Positions 47,239 through 57,905 are shown, counted from the stretch's first letter. The stretch: 64,000 nucleotides of DNA from Pteria penguin (GCA_035048485.1 CM068585.1:50855186-50919185), one strand, 5' to 3'. The notes: generated from the sequence alone by a model not told the origin. A program made the numbers and translations.

Positions 47239-50128
47239 GTATGTGTGTGTGTGTGTATGAATTTATAGCTGCCCTAACGAGACAAATACCCCGGGGAAAC
47301 AAAAGTTTAAACATGCAATGATTCATCCTGAGATATATCACTGGTATAAGTGTTAAGCATTACCTACTTGTACATTTCGAGTAAATTGCTTTAACTTTCT
47401 TAACCGGACGGGCAGGCTGATTCATATATACAAACCTCGTTAGCCGGGGGCATAAAACGAAAATGTAAATAGATGTGACTTCCTGGAGCATGGAAAATAT
47501 CACATTATTATCCAATAAAAGAGGAGTTAGAAGATAGTATGCATCTGAGGTCGGTGAATTGAAGTGGTAATAGTTGCTGATAAATAATGCTTTTAAACAG
47601 TGTTATAATTTATTAATACAATACATAAGCAATGACCAATCCGGCGATGTCAACGTATATAATAATACAATATAGGCAAAAGTAAACATGAGTATAATTC
47701 ATATCCCAATATAAATCAATATCTGAATACAGTGAGGTGTAGTCCTAACATAGTATTACGTTTACATCGCGTTATTGTAAAGTTTGTTTTCCTCGTGCCC
47801 TCAGGACTGCTGAGCACAGGCATGTGCGTTATCGCACATTTCCTCGTGAACTTAATTTCGAGACGGTGCTAACGGGCTTGACAGCCACGTTCGTTTGCTT
47901 ACAACATAAAACTTGCATTAACATGTACATACAGAAGGATTTGAAGGAGAATCGATATATACATTGTATATTTCAATATAAAAACATATTACTGTGTACA
48001 TGTAAGTAAAACCCTTACGAGTTAAGAGACGAATTAAGAAAAAATTATTGAACACAATTTCCAACATTGAATATAATAAAATTTTCCGTATTTAAGGATA
48101 ATAATAATAATGTTATTCATGAAAAATAATAATTATGACGATAATCATGATATTTATATATTATGAAAAATAGCTAAATTAGAAAGAAAATAATAATATA
48201 TACAGTAATAAGAATAAGTACATAAATAAACTATAAATGAATAAACAAATAAGAAATAATTATACCATTTAAGATTAATAAATAAAATAGAATTAGAATG
48301 TAATTTTCCTAGATTCTTTATAGTATAAAATGACGAAGTTTTTCACAAATACCTTAGTGCATGTCTACGCGGTATTTTCCATTATTACATTACATATGAA
48401 ACCCTTAATGCGGGGTGTCATTTTAACACTACATTTAATACAGGTACATGTGGCGACATTTGCCGTAATTTCATAAGATCCCTTTTATTTCCTTCATCTG
48501 TAGGCACTGGAACGTGCGACTGGACAGAGCGCACGCGGGAATAAACCCCCTTTAACGCGAGAAGCGCACACACGTCCGGTCGAGCAGTCCCAGCACGTGT
48601 GCTAAAGAAGTGCTCGTGACCGCTTATCGGGATAACGTGCCTTTTATGTTAGGACTACACCCATCTGAACTTGATATTGTGAAGTGGCATACTGTTGTAT
48701 TAGGGAAAGCATGTTGCCCTTATATAGTTTCTTTTGTTTCTTGTCGTTCCTGCATACATCTTACTTCGTAAATTCGCAGTATTTTATTTCTAAATACAAT
48801 CTTAGGTTATAAGAAGAGATATATTAAACATTTATCTTGAATAAACATTTTTATTGTAGGCACTACCATGTTATTTTCCATCTTGTTGAATGTTTCTGCC
48901 CTCACTTACATACTACGTATTAGAAGGTAATTTCGCCAATCTTAATCGCAATGTATATGCGATACTCTTTATTTGTATAATACATTGAATCTCATTGAAG
49001 ATTTTTATTACATATAACAAACCAGAATGACCTAGTGGTATCGCGCTGGACACCAGATCGGAAGGCCGGGGTTAGAGTCCCGCTCTTTCCCTGTCTTTGG
49101 GATGAGACAGTAAAAACCGAGGCGCCGTGTCGCGTACATGACACGTTAAAGATCCCTCACTGCTTCGGATGGGTCCGTTGCAAAGGTCAAATGTTGTATG
49201 CCCTGCATCAGGCAGATGCCGTCACCATATACGTGAAATATTTGTGACCAATCCACCGATCAATCAGTATTACATATAACTGAATATTATAACGAAACTT
49301 GTATTACTAGCAATCATAGAAAAAAAAAACCCAGTAACACTTGGATAGTGCACTGTATGCAAATTTGAACAATCGACGTCACAACAATCATGTTTGCATC
49401 GGGGTGCAAATTTAGGGTCTGTAGCTTATTGTAGGACAGTTAATAAAAGATTGGTTCAGTCCTTACATATTTCACAGCGTCATTGTTACTAATAAACACA
49501 GGTATGATAAAAAGTGACAGAGTTAGCCAAAACAAGTCGCAGTACTCTACAGTTTCACTTTTGCAAATAATTACATACTGACTCGTATATATTTCAATGT
49601 TTTCATCTTAATGTGTAATCTGAATCGACATTTGATTAAAAGGGTAATGTCGTTTGACGCTTGTTTTACGTCATACAATGTTTATTGCATACATGTAACG
49701 ATATCATCTGCCTGATAAAATGGATAGAAATTTATCTTTCTGCTAAAGATTTGCCCGATGCGCCATGAGCTGTCTACTTCAGGACCCCTCCCTTTGCCTT
49801 TACTGTCTCATCTGAAACAGTGACAAGTCACAGGCGGGGCAGTCGAACTCAGAATCATTTGTTAAGGAGCCAAACACTTGACAGATTCATGTTTTCCGGT
49901 TAAGGTCGTTCAACCGACGTTCAAACCCGCGATGTGTTTTAGTGACGAGTTAATTATCTCTCTCTTTCCAGATGTTTTAATGGGCAGATAGAATGCAATG
50001 AGGAAACAAGTGTTAAATATATGACCAAACAATATGCATCTGAAGCAGAAAACACTAAACTTGGTGGTGTATACGAGGAAATCAGTGACGCCATTATGAT
50101 GACACATGAGGATGGAGATGAACAGTGA
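39635..50128 (+). CDS. Gene B: Cys-rich 'YHC' single-pass membrane protein, seven exons
   Basis: Exons by splice-site reading: 39635-39869, 45063-45170, 45836-45866, 46087-46226, 46846-46899, 48860-48926 and 49972-50128. All borders are GT...AG, phases agree (1,1,2,1,1,2), and the frame stays open for 263 residues to TGA. A signal peptide (LVTVILLSQSLY) precedes SCPQDYKAWKKRQ and SSEYHC. Exon 2 encodes CPLFVKKDE and HDGCPLNGY. The exon 2/3 junction gives ELYKYPSC. A Ser/Thr- and Asn-rich stalk (YNTTLYTENRS, SKNITSNE; possible N-glycosylation sites) follows. The membrane helix VLIICGTTMLFSILLNVSAL (about 185-204) is split between exons 5 and 6. RIRR then begins a tail of about 50 residues containing VYEEI, a Src-SH2-type tyrosine motif. 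It is a paralogue of gene A. The family is known to me only as uncharacterised bivalve proteins, so a receptor-like role is inference. Confidence 0.75.
40316..41886 (+). repeat. 350-bp tandem repeat, 4.5 copies, in intron 1 of gene B
   Basis: TTCTTTGGTTCACTTTTTCG recurs at 40316, 40666, 41016, 41366 and 41716, exactly 350 bases apart. Copies differ at only a few positions each. The last copy stops at about 41886, after ATATTTTCTATATCTATTAT. Each unit holds GGCCACGAGCATCACTGAAG...TTGTCGAAATGCGCATCTGG and a GGTGTCACTGCTGGTGGACT block. The core also occurs, inverted, at 5050-5135. Confidence 0.95.
43255..43440 (-). repeat. Inverted Penelope-tail fragment inside intron 1
   Basis: The reverse complement reads GGCTAGCCAAACAGAAGCTC, CTCCCGGGCACCTGGTCACA, CCTCTGACTTTCAGAGG, TCCGTCAATGTCC and TGTTGTTAGTGCCA, as in the tail family. 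The open frame at 43341-43556 is only its opposite strand. Confidence 0.65.
46268..46312. repeat. Palindrome in intron 4 of gene B
   Basis: AAGTGTCTTGTTTTGTG, then AAA, then ACACAAAATAAGACACTT form a near-perfect hairpin with arms of about 17 bp. Confidence 0.8.
47172..47257. repeat. Compound (AT)n...(GT)n microsatellite in intron 5 of gene B
   Basis: AT units run to 47236, then CTGTAT, then GT units to 47257. Confidence 0.95.
47736..48661. mobile_element. Candidate DNA transposon/MITE with 17-bp terminal inverted repeats
   Basis: GGTGTAGTCCTAACATA at 47736-47752 is the exact reverse complement of TATGTTAGGACTACACC at 48645-48661. The ends are GC-richer than the AT-rich middle, and the right end (48500-48640) is a small GC-rich island. 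No transposase frame is seen. It lies wholly in intron 5 of gene B. Confidence 0.55.
49023..49265 (+). mobile_element. tRNA-derived SINE, full-length, in intron 6 of gene B
   Basis: The tRNA-like head shows TAGTGGTATCGCGCTGGAC (A-box region) and GGGTTAGAGTCCCGC (B-box region). The shared SINE body follows: GGGATGAGACAGTAAAAACC, ACACGTTAAAGATCCCTCAC, TGCTTCGGATGGGTCCGTTG and GGCAGATGCCGTCACCATAT, with a CACCGATCAATCAG tail. It is the reverse orientation of the copies at 8.7 and 9.8 kb. Confidence 0.85.
49715..49885 (-). repeat. Diverged SINE remnant in intron 6 of gene B
   Basis: TATCATCTGCCTGATAAAAT, ACTGTCTCATCTGAAACAGT and GGGCAGTCGAACTCAG keep the SINE order on the minus strand but are decayed. 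Confidence 0.6.
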
Positions 50129-50177
50129 CATAGGACTAGAAAATGAGGAACATTGGCCATACATATACATGAGTTGA

Positions 50178-50183
50178 AATAAA
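50178..50183 (+). terminator. AATAAA poly(A) signal of gene B
   Basis: The canonical hexamer lies 50 bases after the gene B stop codon, which supports the last exon call. Confidence 0.65.
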
Positions 50184-50552
50184 GAGGATCTATGCATCTT
50201 TATTAGAACTGCTTTTATAAAAGTTCAGATATCGTATAACATTACACTTATATAAAGACATAACTGAAGTATAGTGTGGAACCTTTTGTTTCTGAAGCTA
50301 TTAATCTTGTAATCGGTTTTGAAAAAGGAGTACACGTGCAAATGAAGAAAGAGATTATCGAATGCCGTGGTTGTGTTTATATCATCGTGTATATATTGAA
50401 AGCATATACAATTTTTGGTAACAATCAGCAGGTAATTCGTATGATATATCAAACTGTTTCATATTCAAAGTCATGTATGTTTAGTGCATTTCCGTTTATA
50501 TCTGGTTCATTTTTATCCATAGTCAATATACATTAAGAAAAAAAAATCCCCA

Positions 50553-50563
50553 AAAAACGAACC

Positions 50564-50594
<31 letters not shown>

Positions 50595-50606
50595 AAAAAA
50601 AAAAAC
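50553..50606. repeat. Poly-C/poly-A tract
   Basis: About 23 C residues are followed directly by about 22 A residues. It is low complexity and likely to be unreliable in assembly. Confidence 0.9.
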
Positions 50607-51204
50607 TAAACAAACAAAACCAAAAAGCAAAAAAAAATTAAGAAACATTACAAAACTTATTTGCGTTATTACCTTATATAAGTAACTTATAAGTTTCTAT
50701 TCCTTAGAACATGTGCATATATTATTTTTTCTGTCTCCATATGTGATTAATCTCCAATTATGACATTGTTGAACCTAAAGTATATCACATTGATTTCATT
50801 GTACAATAAACTCTTTGTCAAAGTTCTGTGTTTAGTCTCTTGTCTGCATCATAAATAATTATATCAAAATGATCTAACCTATATTCAAAATGTTGGAAAT
50901 GTACAACGTCAAAGTTCATAGTTATATTCTTCTACAAAACGTTTAGTGTAGTAAATTTTTTATGACCTCACGTCTTGAGAAACCTGATTATTCTTGTTCT
51001 CTATATGAAGCATTATCTATTATTAAATGTCTGTCATTTGATTGTGCACTTTTTATTGCGAGTGGGAATGTTGACTTCGGTATAGAGGTTAACCACATCT
51101 ACTTAGTGACGTTTGTTACTTTAAAACTTTCTATACAGTGTTTGTTCATATTTATGTATATATAGAGTGCTAAATTAAGTGTTTCGTCAGTTTGTAAGGG
51201 AATT
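50607..51204. other. Stretch downstream of gene B without recognised features
   Basis: Nothing coding was recognised. GAGTGGGAATGTTGAC...GGTTAACCAC near 51061 resembles tail sequence of the Penelope-like family. Confidence 0.35.
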
Positions 51205-51400
51205 CAAGGCGAATGTGGCTAGTCAAATATGAGACGCTCACTCCTCTTGGACACCTGGTCTCAGCTCTGAAATTCAGATGTCCGTGAATGCCCACTGTGT
51301 TACACTGTTATTTCATAGTCATGTGACACTAGTTACTTTTGTATTTCACATGAACGTCACATTTATTCCCGTTGTAGTGAGTAGCTCTTAAAGTCCCTCT
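51205..51400 (+). repeat. 3'-tail copy of the Penelope-like family
   Basis: ATGAGACGCTCACTCCTCTT, GGACACCTGGTCTCAGCTCT, CCGTGAATGCCCACTGTGTT and TTTTGTATTTCACATGAACG keep the shared order, ending in TTTATTCCCGTTGTAG. Confidence 0.65.
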
Positions 51401-51747
51401 TCGTCTATTTGTGATTTTCCTTCAACACTGTCTTACTAGACGATAAATCCATCACATGCCTTATCACAATAAGTCGAATATTGTACTGCTATTTGACAGT
51501 TTCTCGAGACTTCAGCGCCGTAGAATACGGTTGTATGTCATTTATATCACTTTATACTTTGACCTATCAAATCGAATAACCTATCAATCCAGTTGCTTAC
51601 ATTATTGTGGTGATTTTGTTGTGACTGGCAAAAAGAGTGGTTAACCGATTCAGCACACCATTGCGACGATCCTCTTTTTCAAATAGCCATCTAAGGTTGG
51701 GGATGAAAGTATATTATAATCGAAAAGTTGATGTTTCATGATAGTTT

Positions 51748-52412
51748 TTGCTTGCTATGCATGTTCGAGACGGAAGCCAACAGCTGCACAGTAAAGTTGT
51801 GGCACTCCATGACGTTATTCACATTAAACGGTTAAAATTGTTTAACAAGTCTAAAATTCTTTATCCATTTAAATTTTATCCCTGGCTGTTTTGCAATCAC
51901 GTAATTTCTGTATATAACATTTTTGTATTCATAAGAAACATCTATCCAAATGAACTGGAGGTCAAAGAAACCACAGAAAATAGTAATTCTACTTCGTATT
52001 TAGATATTATGTTGTCTTTCGACATTAATGTTCAATTGAACACCTCACTCTATGATGAACGTGACGATTTCAATTTCGCTATCACAAACTTTCCTTTCAT
52101 AAGTAGCAACATTCCATCATCGCTATGCGGCGTATTCATATCTCCGTTAATACGTAATTCCAGAGCATGTTCACATTACAATGACTTTCTTCTGAGTGCT
52201 AGGCGATTTCTGTTAAGCTGCTCAACCAGGGTTATATATGTGCTAGACTAGCAGCGTCACTGAGGAAGCTCTACGGTCGTTACGAAACTCTTATTACTCC
52301 ATATGGTATCTCGTTATCGAGACTTTTAAATGATATTTTGGACTGGGACCGATTCCGATCATTTTACACCGATTTGACACCTTCTATACTAGAAGGTTAC
52401 CTACTTTGACTT
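51748..52412 (+). pseudogene. Penelope-like reverse transcriptase, C-terminal fragment
   Basis: The frame reads YPNELEVKETTENSN, TSYLDIML, LYDERDDFNFAITNFPFISS, GVFISPLIRNSRACSHYNDF, and after a frameshift SLRKLYGRYETLI and GISLSRLLNDIL. This series is the region downstream of the YLDD active site in a Penelope-like reverse transcriptase family that is abundant in bivalves. The catalytic part is missing and the frame is broken near 52240, so it is dead. It is followed by the family's tail at 52441. Confidence 0.75.
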
Positions 52413-52440
52413 CTCCATATATAAATACATATGGAATTTA

Positions 52441-52690
52441 CACGATTTGACTCTTTCTACTTGGGATATGTGACAGGTGTTGCTAGCAAACAGGAGATGC
52501 TCACTCTCCCCGGTCACCTGATCTCACTCCATCACAGGGGTTCACATATGCTCTTCACGTAGACATATTTTGTTAATTTCCACTTGTTTATTATTTTCAC
52601 TGATTTTGTATTTCCTCTGGTTTCACGATTTTTAGACTTATGGTTTGGATTTATCCATCATCTTTACATCTAGTAAGTACAAAAGAAAAA
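52441..52690 (+). repeat. 3' tail of the Penelope-like element
   Basis: CACGATTTGACTCTTTCTAC, TTGCTAGCAAACAGGAGATG and CTCACTCTCCCCGGTCACCT follow the reverse-transcriptase fragment directly. This copy therefore defines the tail that occurs alone elsewhere in the window. Confidence 0.7.
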
Positions 52691-53985
52691 AAAAAACTGA
52701 AGACATCTGACAAAACTGTATGACAAAAATCACCAAGGACATGCACACAAAAACAGGATAATAGTAGAATATACAAGGAAAACTGGCATTACAAAATATT
52801 CGATTGTGCTGTGGGTACGATACCGACTTAGCACGGTCAATTTACGGACGCCCACCTTCCCAATCACTGCAAAAGCAGCACAATCAAAAGACAAACATTT
52901 TGAAAAATTATAAATAATCCTCCATATGGAGAACTTGCTGGTGTTTTAAACGATAACTTGTACTTGTACTTAACAACAAATAAGAGCTTTTAGACAAAAG
53001 TCACACAAGGTCATTTCTGAAAGGTCAAGGTCACCATTAGAAGTATTTCATAACTACTCAAGGGCAAACTCACTCATTTCAGTTTAAGATACTGTGATCA
53101 CTTATTGTTGACTTTGATTGATATCCATATGATACACCGCGATCTGTCTTCAATTAATACAATGATTTCCGATATATTGAGTCATTCATTACCTTCGTTA
53201 TTGCTTCTTGGAGCATTCATCAGTTTTCCTGAATTTTGGAATATGGTTTGAGTCATATATAAGCAATATAAGTATAACTACCGTTCAGGGAGCATCCATC
53301 AGTTTTACTTATACTCTTGTAGCAGTAAGTCGCTCCATATACTGCCTTGGGTCATAGTGACGTCATGTTGTTTCTGCAGCACGGTATAATTGTGTATTGC
53401 CTTAATACAACTGCAGGAGTCAGATCTCTTTTTCCTAGGTGGTTCTTTGAACAGCTTACCGATGTAAAACATGATATACTATAAATGTTTACAAAGCAGC
53501 AAGCTAGTGAAAAAGGAACTACATATTTTACTTCACCAGTTAACACAAAAATGTCTTAAAACGTATTAGAATTGTTGTAGATAATGGTTCGAAAACGTCA
53601 GGTTCCAGAAATATAACGAAAACATTTCAACAAAATGTTTGTCAAAATATTTTATCCATTCAACTAAAGCATTAGAACAAAATGTTGTGTTAGCATTCCG
53701 ATGGGTACAAATTCCGCACCACTTGTGCCCGACATTTTTGTTGTACTCTTGCGAAGCAGAATTCATCCAAATTCTGCTCTTCAAAGGCAGTAAACAATTA
53801 GCATCTCGTTACGTACAGATACATTGTTGACGTTTTGTCGATGAACAACACTGTATTGAAAGATCTCCCCCAAAATCATATATCCAAAGAGACTCGAGAT
53901 AAAAAAAAAAAACAAATTTGAGAGCGCATCTTCTGCTTCATACCTCGATATACGTTTGTTCATCTATCAAATAGTGACGATGGTT
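52691..53985. other. Stretch without a recognised gene
   Basis: Only short frames are present. GTCAAGGTCACCATTAG near 53023 resembles other dispersed-repeat pieces. Confidence 0.3.
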
Positions 53986-53989
53986 CATT

Positions 53990-55250
53990 AGCAACATTTT
54001 GATGACAAACATGACAATTTCGATTTGACTATTACCAACTTTCCTTTTCTGAGTAACAACAAACCTTCCCTTAAAAACTTATGTCATAGATGGGTGCATT
54101 TCTAACATTGCATACACGTTAATGCAAACGCAGTCTCGAGGAATGCTTTAGCACACGTTCCATGACTGTTCGACCGGGCGTGAGTCCGCTGCTCTTAAGG
54201 TGCGAGGAAATTTGGGTTAGTGCGAGTTTTGCCCTCGTGCGCTTGGTCCAGTCGCATGTTTACATGCCTTCATTTGTAATTCTACATAGTGGTACGGATG
54301 TAGGAAATAAAATGGAATTAATTAAATCACCGAGATTGTTGTCATATGATTAAAAGCACTAAATTTTCTTATGAATAATATTTTTGTGCTATTTGATGGC
54401 AAGGTATATCAACAAATAGTGGGGATTCCTATGGGTACTAATTGCGCGCCTCTGGTAGCAGATTTATTTCTTTATTGTTAGGAGAGGGATTTTATGGTTT
54501 CTATTCAAAATTCAAAACGTTTCGACCTCGTTGACAAATTTAATAATACTTGCAGATATCTGGATGACAGTTTGGTTATCGACAACCCTGAATTCGAACA
54601 ATTTATATCAGAAATATACCCACCAGAGCTGAGATTGAATAAAGCTAATACTTGAGATAAATCTACACCTTTCTTAGATTGGAACATCAAAATTATCAAC
54701 CACATAATATATACTAATATTTATGATAAACGTGAGGATTTTGGATTTCATATTGTAAAATTGCTGCACCAATGGTTTGGATTTTCATAAACGAAATGTA
54801 CAAATTACTACTAAACTTTTAACTCAGAGTTACAGATATCACACGCTTAGAGAAACATTCGGCAAATTCTTTAGATTTTATTCAGAACTTCTATCTAAAT
54901 TTGGAAATATTTCTTTTCAACAGTATGTATCCAATGGAATTTCCCATCCTAATTTTTACGGTGATCTCGTATTATAAACTAAGGAAGGTAAAAGGCTCCG
55001 ATAACGTTATTTTATCGTTTAAAAAAAATAGTCAAACGTCTTTTAAATAGACAATTTGCATTTGAGATCATCGAAAAGACTGTAGGTCTTGTATTTGGCC
55101 CCTCTACAGCCTTCTGCAGACTTTTACTTGAACGTTGCACCCTGACTAACAGGGCGGTGGGGACTATATGACGGGCCTTGTTCAAACCTCTTTCAGAGGA
55201 GGCATGGTCCTGAACCACGCCCCCTCTGACTGTTAGTCGGGACTCCTAGG
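53990..55250 (+). pseudogene. Penelope-like reverse transcriptase, catalytic fragment with stops
   Basis: A short piece at 53990-54060 encodes HDNFDLTITNFPFLSNN. From 54380 the frame reads LFDGKVYQQIVGIPMGTNCA, PLVADLFLYC, a stop, ERDFM, then RYLDDSLVIDN with the YLDD catalytic Asp pair, EFEQFISEIYPPELRLNKAN, a stop, and STPFLDWNIKII ... IYDKREDFGF. Further down KLRKVKGSDNVILSF and RLLLERCTLTNRAVGT continue the element after frame changes. GIPMGTNCAP and YLDD are the reverse-transcriptase hallmarks. Internal stops at 54478 and 54654 show inactivity. It lies head-to-tail with the 51.7-kb fragment. Confidence 0.8.
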
Positions 55251-55261
55251 GTCTTAGTTCC

Positions 55262-55310
55262 TTTTCATATATATATATATATATATACTTACATATATAT
55301 ATTTATTTAT
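55262..55310. repeat. Short (AT)n tract
   Basis: Two short AT runs are separated by ACTTAC. Confidence 0.8.
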
Positions 55311-55543
55311 GACCTCTCAATATGCGATACCTGTTGACCCTTGTTCTTTACATGGAGGATTGTTTATAAATTTTTAAATGTACGTCCTTTGATTGTTGTG
55401 CTGTTACGATGAGTGGGACGGTGGGCCCGTAAACCGGTTAACCACACCATTTGTTTGGCTTTTGTCAAATTAAATGACCGTCCTAAGTCGGTATTCTAAT
55501 TGCATTACAATCAAATATTTTTGTAATGTGTTATATATGCTAG

Positions 55544-55546
<3 letters not shown>

Positions 55547-55618
<72 letters not shown>
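55547..55618. repeat. (AT)n microsatellite, about 35 units
   Basis: Uninterrupted AT run. Confidence 0.95.
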
Positions 55619-55621
<3 letters not shown>

Positions 55622-55739
55622 GTATTGTATATCTCCATGGTGTCTTCTGCCACATAAATGAACCAGTAACTCCTCTTTTTACTTTGAAATAACACCACGC
55701 ATTAGGGGTTTCATATGTTATATAACAAACTTTCTCTGT

Positions 55740-55835
55740 CTAATTGCGGATAAAGATCTGGCGAAACTCCGTAAGGGGTCATGTTCTGGAGAAGCGGAAT
55801 AAAGATATGGTTTTAATCAGATTGTATAACAAAGA
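55740..55835 (+). repeat. Right-end copy of the 21.6-kb MITE family
   Basis: GAAGCGGAATAAAGATATGG followed by TTTTAATCAGATTG reproduces the right terminus at 21886-21915, including the flanking CAGATTG. The left end is not recognised here, so it is truncated or diverged. Confidence 0.65.
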
Positions 55836-55959
55836 AAATAACCGTATAGACATCAAGTGAGTGCTTGAGGCAGTCAGGCGCTTTAACGCGGTCTCAAAAT
55901 CAAGTTCACTGGGAAATCTGCGTTTAAAAACAAACGGCACGTTAACATAATGTTAGAAC

Positions 55960-56180
55960 TGCACCACACGGTGTGCCAGAGCATGCTCTAAAGGTTTTCG
56001 TCCTGAGAGTGAGACTTCTTCCCAAGAATCTACTCTCACAGTGATATATTGAAGAATGTTTGAAATTGTCACTGAGGAAGTTCTTTGTTCGATATAGGGA
56101 TCTGGTGCAATTTGAGGTCCCCCTTTCAAGAATGCTAGCCGATATTTTGGGACCTGGCCATACCAACTAACCAACTTAGG
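55960..56180 (+). pseudogene. Small fragment of Penelope-like ORF C-terminus
   Basis: In one frame SLRKFFVRYRDLV and VPLSRMLADILGPGH parallel SLRKLYGRYETLI and SLSRLLNDIL in the 51.7-kb copy. The remainder is not legible. Confidence 0.5.
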
Positions 56181-57130
56181 GTTTGGAGTATAGTCAATTT
56201 GACATGACATGTATATATACCAACATTTGTTCATATGCATTTTCGACGCCGTAAGTTCAGTTCCACAGCATGTCATACCGTGAATAGGATAGTGTTTCTG
56301 TCTCCTTGTACTCATATTTGTGTTTTTATGTATTTACTTCATCAACTTGAAAAGCTGTTGCAGGACTTTTGCGACAGATGGTTCATGCAACCAAGGGACG
56401 ATTTCTCCTCCCAGGCATCTGGTCTTCACTAGATTTAATTGAGTTTTTTATTTCTCTGGACATGACGCTATACATGATATTGTCCTTTTATTCCATGTAC
56501 TACCCTCCAGTACTTCGTTGTTTACTGTAACGATCAACGGAAAGCGCAGTTTATTTTCAACTAGATTCTCAATCCCAAAAACATACTGTACAAACTGGAA
56601 GGGGATGCTTGGTACTTTCTTAGTACCACCTTATGTCGAATTCAAATAAACGAAGGTTTTTTTTCTAAAGGAATCAATTTTTAAAAATACAACCAGATGT
56701 CCATGCGCCACACAGGGCCAAGGTACATATATAAAGGACAATTACTTAAATGGAAAAATACAGGTAGCATACACATTCCTAAGTTATATTATCATATATA
56801 AGTTAGCATTATTGAAAGTTTGTAACATTTACAACTGGGCATTTGTCAAAGCTCTAGTAACAAGCACAATAAGAGTAAATCAAACAGTCTCTTACCCTTT
56901 CCTGCTTAACATACAATGTACATTTAAATAATGAGAAGGAAGTATTTTCAATTCAAACATATCTCTTAAGTTAAGTTAACGTTTAACTACAATAACAATA
57001 CACTTTCATCTGAATAACTTTTCCTTGAAATAATAAGATACTTTATATATTTATAAATAAAAAATGCCTTGCCTGACTAAAGATTATTATTTACCACATT
57101 AACTAATTTTCTACTATTTAACTATAATAA
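56181..57130. other. Stretch without a recognised gene
   Basis: A faint tail-like piece (CCCAGGCATCTGGTCTTCAC near 56410) suggests another decayed Penelope tail. Otherwise nothing is recognised. Confidence 0.3.
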
Positions 57131-57905
57131 CTATCTCCTGGGCGACCTGGACCTGGGCCCTGAAACAGGATCCGGCTCGAAAAGGCTGTCCAAAGTGAGG
57201 GGCGGTGGCCGCCTGGAAGATGGCATCAGAAAGACCACAGACTTTACAGTAGGAGGGTGAATGGGCTGCCTGGGGGTTATGTTACTCCTCTCTCCGCTGC
57301 CATCACCATGGTCCACTTTATATATGAAAAATTCTGACGCGTTCTCCAACAAGACTAAGGAGTCGGAATCGGGCAGGAACCCAACATCTCTGGTGGAGGG
57401 AACAGTTGCAGCTCTCTCTAGCGGAGTTGTTGCGTGGACCTGTAGAGGAGGAGCCTCACTGGCAGAAGATGGACTACTGGCCTGAGTCATAATGCACGCT
57501 GGTGTCGTCCCAGGAAGAATAGGGTTGGTTGCACCCAGAGGCATTGGAGCTGTTGAAGGATCTATGCTTCCTATCACTCCACACTTGAATGGAGTCCTCA
57601 ATCGAAAGACGTTTAGACATCCTCTCCACCATACACCTAATGTCAGGCCGACAGTCTGCTGCTGGTAGCTTTACGTCCTGCTGCCCTACCATCACCTTAT
57701 GCATGCGATACCACTTGGTATGTTTGAAGAATGTAGGGTAGTGGTAGTGTGCAAAATCACACACTGGACTCTGGTATGGCCAATCGTTCATGGTAAGGTG
57801 CATTCTGAAGATATGCGCCATTACCATATGGGGCTCTCCTCGGTACGTGCAATTCTTAGAGGACCACGCCCTCCTTCTCTTTCCTGCTGAAGCAACATCC
57901 GACAT
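57131..57905 (-). pseudogene. Zinc-finger-like plus Pro/Ser/Thr-rich ORF, frameshifted
   Basis: An acceptor-like CGTCTCTTTTCAG on the minus strand directly precedes ATG at 57905. The frame then reads MSDVASAGKRRRAWSSKN, CTYRGEPHMVMAHIFRMHL, DFAHYHYPTFFKHTKWYRMH and a KLPAADCRP stretch. The coding-like signal then moves to another frame near 57590-57600, giving FKCGVIGSIDPSTAPMP, a long Pro/Ser/Thr-rich segment and SLFEPDPVSGPRSRSPRR. The two halves overlap by about 130 bases in different frames, so a single-base indel is likely. The first half resembles C2H2-like ORFs common in bivalve repeats, with some metal ligands lost. The family is not named with confidence. Its base composition is clearly GC-richer than its surroundings. 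Confidence 0.45.

Noticed and set aside
47269..47321. Alternative terminal exon of gene B after TTTATAG (AALTRQIPRGNK, stop)
   Set aside because: It would leave the protein without a membrane helix. The 48860 and 49972 exons complete a helix and a tail with matching phases and a poly(A) signal. A minor isoform is still possible.
46967..47341. Frames on both strands over the intron 5 microsatellite
   Set aside because: Low-complexity translation of AT and GT repeats.
49035..49247. 70-codon frame and a possible tRNA gene
   Set aside because: The A- and B-box-like sequences belong to a SINE head. The cloverleaf cannot be completed, and the SINE body follows directly.
52270..52290. GTTACGAAA as a minus-strand motif copy
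   Set aside because: It lies inside the Penelope-like ORF (GRYETL region), mismatches the core, and lacks the upstream half.
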